A stretch of 64,000 nucleotides of DNA from Anthostomella pinea (taxonomy: Eukaryota; Ascomycota; Sordariomycetes; Xylariales; Xylariaceae), in the NCBI GenBank assembly GCA_963556695.1, contig CAUWAG010000012.1, forward strand, positions 806,001-870,000, in the 5' to 3' direction. Below, piece after piece: positions 59,452-64,000 of this stretch (position 1 is the stretch's first letter; the number at the start of each line of letters is the position of its first letter). The notes under the pieces are model-generated. The model made no database searches and was not told the origin of the DNA. It saw only the letters and a program-made list of their open reading frames with translations. The translations under genes were made by a program, and so were the position numbers.

Positions 59452-61188
59452 GTTGTGGCAAGTTCTTCGACCCGGGCCGACAACAGGTTCAACACGCCGA
59501 TTGTAGTTCCCTGAGATCCCAGGGCTCCGCAAGCACACGAGCAGCCGGCTTGAGATGATTGTTCGGAACTGGGAGAACCGAAGAGGTTATGTTCATGCTG
59601 GACATGAAACCCGACCGGTGCCGTGCTGATAGCAGCCTGTGGAAAGGGCTGTATTGGATGGTTGCGGGGACGCCGCCGCCGCCGCCGCCCGGGCTGATTT
59701 GCTTCGCCGGCGGAACTAGGGGTAGCCCTGGGATCCGAGAATGGCGTTAGAATCTGATGGCCATTGCTTGATACTCTTTGGTCTGATGCCATCGCTGAGG
59801 TCCAAGCCAACAGTAAAGAGGTACTTAAAAATGATAAGTTCTTAAGGAGGAAACTCAAAGTGGTTAAGAAACTGCCAGTAATATTTGCTCAGAAAACGCG
59901 AAGCAGAGAGGACTGCGCATATTCACTGCTACTTAAACGATATGGACGAGAACAAACAACATGATGAAAGCCTGGCATGGTTCTTGTTGGTTTAGCAGAG
60001 CCAGAGCCTGTATAGATGTGATGGTACCAGGCATCACCTTGTTTTTGTCTCCCTTGTACATATTATTTCCCGAGCGGCTGGACAGTATTTGGACTACCAA
60101 CATCGTCGATCATGTCACATGGCTGTGGGGGAATACAACAGCGCTAGTACATTGGCGATGATGTCTGTTTATTCCTTGCTTGCCGTAAGCAAGGTGATAC
60201 TGCACCTGTCGTATGCCAAATCTACCCTCAAAGCCGACACACATGGGGGCAGTTGGGAACTAATATCGGGCCGTTCCATACGGTCGGGTCAGGGCTTCCA
60301 TTGTCTTTGGTCGGCAAGCCGAGATGTATCCACTGATTGGTTATATGAGCACCCTTCAACTCGCCTTGCTACGTGTGACTGATCACATGTAGATCTTTCA
60401 GGCCATATGGGCCGAGGCTTATAATGGGCAGGATACAGTCGAAAAGACTGTACACGAGAACACCAGGCTTAGTGTATGAGCAAACTGGTTGTCGCATGGC
60501 GTAGCAAGAACTTGACGGAACCACAAAGCGCCGTGGTGGGCCAGACCGGGTGGTTTCCTTTGGATAAAGATAATCCTTCCTGCCCTGTGCCAAGAGGACG
60601 GGACTGGCTTCTTAACTTTACAGATCACATTTCATTGCGTCTAGCTGGGCAATGTCCTCAGTATAGATACATAGCGTGGTCCCACCGGCCATGTCAGGTC
60701 AGAGAGCCACGACGTTTGCATTCCATCCCCGTCGGCCTGCAGAGGAATGTACCAAGGAACAGAGTCCCAATGATTGATTGTGACGTTGAACGTGGGATCC
60801 AAGGATGGCCGCGTATGCGGCGTCTGAAGGCATGCAAAGCTGCATTGTTTGCCAAACCGCCGGATCCCAGCCTGCATCACCTGCTTGGCGGAATTGCCTT
60901 CCTTGCAGCCATCCTTGCAGCCATCCTCGCATGCATGAATACTGCGTCCCGTGACAGGGTATTCTACCCTTCTACCGTGTTGGTTCCGGGCTCCTGAACC
61001 ATTGCAAAGCTGACGCCCCCATGCCAGTCAAGGAGCCTAGCACACCTGGTGTGATCTACGGTAAATGATTCTAGCATCGGACCGTTTCGCTCTATCGGGT
61101 CCAATGGTCATGTCACATTTATGGATTCAAGGCTGGAATGAGTCGAGTATTTGCCTAGTCATAGCCAGTGTCGATCGTGACAGTTTAG
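59452..61188. repeat. 1.73-kb dispersed repeat, copy B
   Basis: Same orientation and order as copy A at 28432-30156, from TTGTGGCAAGTTCTTC to GTCGATCGTGACAGTTTAG. The minus-strand frame extends further upstream here (59858, MSFLLKNLSFLSTSLLLAW). Outside these limits the flanks differ completely, so the unit boundaries are precise to a few bases. Confidence 0.85.
60476..60997 (+). CDS. Unknown ORF of the 1.73-kb repeat, copy B, 173 aa
   Basis: Partner of 29446-29958. It differs by scattered substitutions and a local rearranged block (RNVPRNRVPMIDCDVERG against RNVIVPANRVTKLIVIQG) whose net length change is 9 bases. The C-terminal Ala/Ile-rich stretch (GGIAFLAAILAAILACM) and the final YPSTVLVPGS are kept. 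No recognised domain. Confidence 0.35.
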   Translation: MSKLVVAWRSKNLTEPQSAVVGQTGWFPLDKDNPSCPVPRGRDWLLNFTDHISLRLAGQCPQYRYIAWSHRPCQVREPRRLHSIPVGLQRNVPRNRVPMIDCDVERGIQGWPRMRRLKACKAALFAKPPDPSLHHLLGGIAFLAAILAAILACMNTASRDRVFYPSTVLVPGS

Positions 61189-61319
61189 ACCCCGATTCTC
61201 CGCAAGGGAGGTGATATTGGCCCGACTGTATGGGGAGGCGTGGCGTGACCGAGCCAACGTCAAAGGCATTCCCCTGCCGTGACTGAATGTAGTATAAAGG
61301 CCGACCGATATGGAGAGCA

Positions 61320-61850
61320 GGACCACTAGTGTCGGGTGTTCCGTACGGTCGGGTCAGGACTTATATTGTTGTTGGTCGGCGAGCAGCAATATGTTTGCTG
61401 ATTGATTATATGAGCACCCTTTACCTCGCCTTGCTACATGTGATTGATCCCATGCAGATCTTTCAGGCCGCATGGGCTGCGTCTTGCTGGCGGCATGAGA
61501 GAGTCCAAGAGACTACCAATGAGAATGGGAAGGCTCTGCTGTAGAATCAACTTTCCAGCCGTTCCATCGGGTTATACGGTGGGGGCATGGCAAGACCATC
61601 ATTGCGCCTGGAGAGAAAATACCACTCAAGACAATTACATCAGAAGTAAGCTGTTCATGGCGTGTCGCTACCAGAAAATGCGAAATTACAAGCGCCGTGG
61701 TGGGTCGGCCTGGTTGGCCTTTGTCGTGTTATCAGGGGACATGACATTCACGCACGCAAGGGGGCAAGGAACGCAGTCCCTGTAGGGATAGAAAGCAGCG
61801 GGGGGTTGGTGAAGCCAAGCATGCGACTCGACCCTGAATTGGGATGAACC
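61320..61850. repeat. Diverged third copy of part of the 1.73-kb repeat
   Basis: Order and motifs repeat those of 60270-60560 with many changes: CCGTACGGTCGGGTCAGG, TATATGAGCACCCTT, CAGATCTTTCAGGCC, then AAGCGCCGTGGTGGG. It lies in tandem behind copy B and has no open frame corresponding to the 170-aa ORF. Confidence 0.55.
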
Positions 61851-62624
61851 ACATTCTATGGCTCTTCTGATGCAATCCTTCAACCTGAAATAACAAGTGT
61901 GAGACGAGCCTCAGACCGTTCCGCTCTGTCGGGTCAGGACTCGCTCATACATTGATCCAACGCTTGCCACATGCATAAGCCGAAGATTGTCTGACCGCAG
62001 TTAGTCCGCTACTTGCAAGTCGAATGGCTGGCCATGCAGAGTAATTCGCAGCTTGGAAACCGAGCGGCAAAAGTAGGACCTATCGTAGCAGGACAGTTCT
62101 GGTGTCGATGTAGCGGCTTACTTTCGCATTAACGGTGAAGACAGTCTGGGGCTAACCATGGCTAGTATCCATGTACAGGGTCAAGGATAATTTCTGGTAG
62201 TCTAATGCAGCCATGTTGTATCGCATCAAGCAGATACCCCGAGCCTTTCGTCCTATCTTACATACAGTCGGTGCTTATACGTGTTAGGTATTGTCGTTAG
62301 GCTGACGACCCAAAAACCTTCGGGATCCCACCGACCGATCATCTGTTCCTGCCTTGAGGTCGGAACAAATCCAGTATTTGCCGTGCCATCACATCTGAAG
62401 GAACCTGTCGCCGAGACAATCCCGTCCTTTGGCCGCCCTCGCCTGCTCGGCGGATCAAGGAATCCTGTATAAAATTATGTATTTCGCCAACGTTCGTGCC
62501 TAGCACAGGAGTTTCGGCTTCATGAATATAGTTCCCTGGGATGGTAGCTTCGATCTCTTCCCCTGGATGAACCATTATCCAACACAGAGGCATATGAGAA
62601 GTGGTTTATTTCTTTCCCTGTAGT

Positions 62625-62625
<1 letters not shown>
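61851..62625. other. No supportable gene
   Basis: 61915-61950 repeats a motif also at 30044 and 61078 (GACCGTTCCGCTCTGTCGGG). Otherwise nothing recognised. Confidence 0.3.

Positions 62626-62656
<31 letters not shown>
62626..62656. repeat. Microsatellite (ACT)n
   Basis: About ten uninterrupted ACT units just downstream of the RING gene stop codon. Confidence 0.9.
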
Positions 62657-62679
62657 ACAACAATATACCCACTTACCAC

Positions 62680-63068
62680 TCAAGCATCCCATTCCCAACA
62701 AACCAATTTACTCGTAACCCAGCGAAACCGTACTTTCTGGAGGCATCCATCGCCGATGCACCCGATGCGATGACAGCATTCGCTCCTACAATATGGGCAG
62801 GAAGACCATCCGCCAACGTCCCGCCAGTTGTGCAAGCATGCCTGGCAAAACACATGTCCTGGTAAGTGTCAGTCGCTTAGCTATACGCAAAGGAAGTCCG
62901 TACGTACCACACTTGGTGAATGCGGTCGGATTGACAATCGAGTTGTGGCAGATTCTGTATTCACTTCCGAGGCCATAGATGGGTCTCAGTGGTTGGGTTG
63001 GCGGCCAACGCTCCTGATGGTCTCCGCTGCGACATGGCTTCGCCGAGGGTCCTTTTGCACACCTAGAA
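62680..63068 (-). CDS. RING-finger protein, C-terminal part
   Basis: Exon 62858-62680 and exon from about 63068 down to 62908, joined over a 49-bp intron (62859-62907, GTACGT donor, CCAG acceptor) that splits a Gly codon. The joined reading EYRICHNSIVNPTAFTKCGH, then VFCQACLHNW and SSCPYCRSEC, is a C3HC4 RING, the E2-binding module of ubiquitin ligases. The first zinc ligand, expected as Cys two residues before the I-C, is Tyr (codon TAC where TGC is expected). A further upstream exon is likely (an intron-like segment GTAAGT to CTAG lies at about 63069-63136), but the N-terminus is unresolved. It ends with KLVCWEWDA. Loss of one ligand suggests a weakened or dead domain, or a sequence error. 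Confidence 0.55.
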
Positions 63069-63188
63069 CAGATCGCCTTCGCGGCGTCAGCAAACTGCAG
63101 GCTTGAACCCCAAGGTTATACTTACACAACCACAACCTGCGAACTGAAACATTCCGGTGTCGTTGTGGAGATTGTCCTCGCATCACAT

Positions 63189-63711
63189 ATGCGAGAGAGG
63201 TGATACCTTCACGCGGCGCAGGTTTATCAGCTTAGCAATCCTCAGCCATGTGCCTCGCCTGGGATCGCGAGTTTAGCCGTTGTCAGTCCGGATGTGCCGC
63301 TGGAATGCCCTTCTCCGTATCCACCTCATCACAATCCCTTGTAGTTGTCTCCGTCTCTAGGCCCTCCATGCTTGATATGAATTCACCTGTACATCTCAGG
63401 GGCTGGTGGTGCCTGAGCGCATGACTCTCTTATCTGCTTTCGGCGAAAGGGGCCGCTTGATCTGGCTCGAGCGAGGATCACGACGACAGTACCTAGTCTT
63501 GGCAAATCAAAGCAACCCGGCGAGCAGTGGCTGACCAAGTCTGTCTTTCGATTCGGTGCAATTGGATCAAGCGGATGGTGACAAAGCCGACGGGACAGTG
63601 CCAATCCTCCTGACCTTCTACTATGAAAGGCCTCGTCCACCCTCCAGACCCCGCAGACAAGCCTCTCTTTATTCTCCTCTTCTTGTTCATTTTGTAGACA
63701 CCTTGCTCATC
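63189..63711. other. Intergenic and 5' flank of the last gene
   Basis: No gene recognised. 63655-63711 is pyrimidine-rich (CTCTCTTTATTCTCCTCTTC), typical of fungal promoters just upstream of the start. Confidence 0.4.
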
Positions 63712-64000
63712 ATGCCCTATCCAAGGAATAACGATAACGTGCTCGTCATAGACCTCACCGGCGGCGATTACATTCCTTTGAGCAACATCTTCACCCGCAG
63801 CAGAGGAAAGCGCGCGAGAACTCAACCCGTCATGGATGATGCTTCCAATGGCCACAGACCCTCTAGCACCACCGACAACGAGGTCATCTTCGTTCGCAGC
63901 AGGACAAAGCACACGATGACGCTGATCGACCTTACGAAAGAAGGCTGCACTAAATGCAGGCTGAGCATTCAGGCCAAACGCGGCGGAATTGGTTATCGGA
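63712..64000 (+). CDS. Start of a protein with tandem SUMO-interaction-like motifs (partial)
   Basis: The frame starts MPYPRNNDNVLVIDLTGGDY and runs off the window. It contains VLVIDLTGGDY, NEVIFVRSR and MTLIDLTKEG: hydrophobic cores V/I-x-V/I-D-L-T followed by acidic or Thr residues, the form of SUMO-interacting motifs. A basic patch lies between (RSRGKRARTQ) and a Cys pair near the edge (CTKC). Fungal SUMO-targeted ubiquitin ligases and other nuclear regulators carry such repeats before a RING, but the rest of the protein is outside the window, so this is only an inference. A competing minus-strand frame at 63493-63912 is judged a shadow because the plus frame has a pyrimidine-rich leader and repeated motifs. 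Confidence 0.55.
   Translation, partial: MPYPRNNDNVLVIDLTGGDYIPLSNIFTRSRGKRARTQPVMDDASNGHRPSSTTDNEVIFVRSRTKHTMTLIDLTKEGCTKCRLSIQAKRGGIGYR

Noticed and set aside
63493..63912. 139-aa minus-strand frame at the right edge
   Set aside because: Shadow of the plus-strand SIM-rich frame, which has a better start context and repeated motifs.
1..64000. Giant Starship-type element carrying the whole region
   Set aside because: No tyrosine recombinase with a DUF3435-type domain was seen anywhere in the window.

Overview
The window reads as nuclear DNA of a filamentous ascomycete (Pezizomycotina, probably a Sordariomycete; inference). The signs are short GT-AG introns of about 50 bp with CTAAC-type branch sites, an F-box protein and an Mpv17-type protein, pogo/Fot1-type DNA transposons, Tad1-like LINEs with (AAAC)n or (AACTA)n tails, and Copia LTR elements. 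No bacterial-type operons, rRNA genes or CRISPR arrays were seen.

Layout. 1-7.8 kb is transposon wreckage: a LINE reverse-transcriptase piece split by a solo LTR, a nearly intact pogo element with 89-bp inverted repeats and a TA duplication, a Copia gag piece, two more pogo-type relics and a decayed kinase. 8.3-19.9 kb is a block of ordinary host genes: an F-box protein, a three-exon FHA-kinase-tandem-APSES protein, a 300-aa nuclear-looking protein, a 342-aa protein with ADP-ribosyltransferase-like features, and an Mpv17/PMP22 membrane protein. 22.5-34.3 kb is a mosaic: LINE ORF1 fused to a coiled-coil gene fragment, two pieces that look like NRPS condensation domains, a frameshifted unknown gene, a truncated chromodomain-sirtuin gene, two solo LTRs and a C2H2 zinc-finger gene. 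34.6-57 kb is dominated by two internally deleted Tad1-like LINEs, one of which sits with a 16-bp target duplication inside an MFS transporter gene, and by a 5.1-kb Copia element with 116-bp LTRs that cuts off a host membrane-protein gene. 57-63 kb holds a second copy of a 1.73-kb repeat from 28.4-30.2 kb and a minisatellite family. The right edge carries a RING-finger gene and the start of a gene rich in SUMO-interaction-like motifs.

The strongest single item is the kinase fusion at 12503-15554. Its three exons join in phase 0 and link a phosphothreonine-reading FHA domain, a catalytically complete Ser/Thr kinase and two APSES/KilA-N-type DNA-binding modules in one predicted 980-aa protein. 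The second theme is recombination: several junctions join unrelated retroelement pieces in the same orientation, and solo LTRs with exact 5-bp duplications allow the order of insertions to be read directly. All identifications come from reading the sequence by eye and recalling families; no database search was run.
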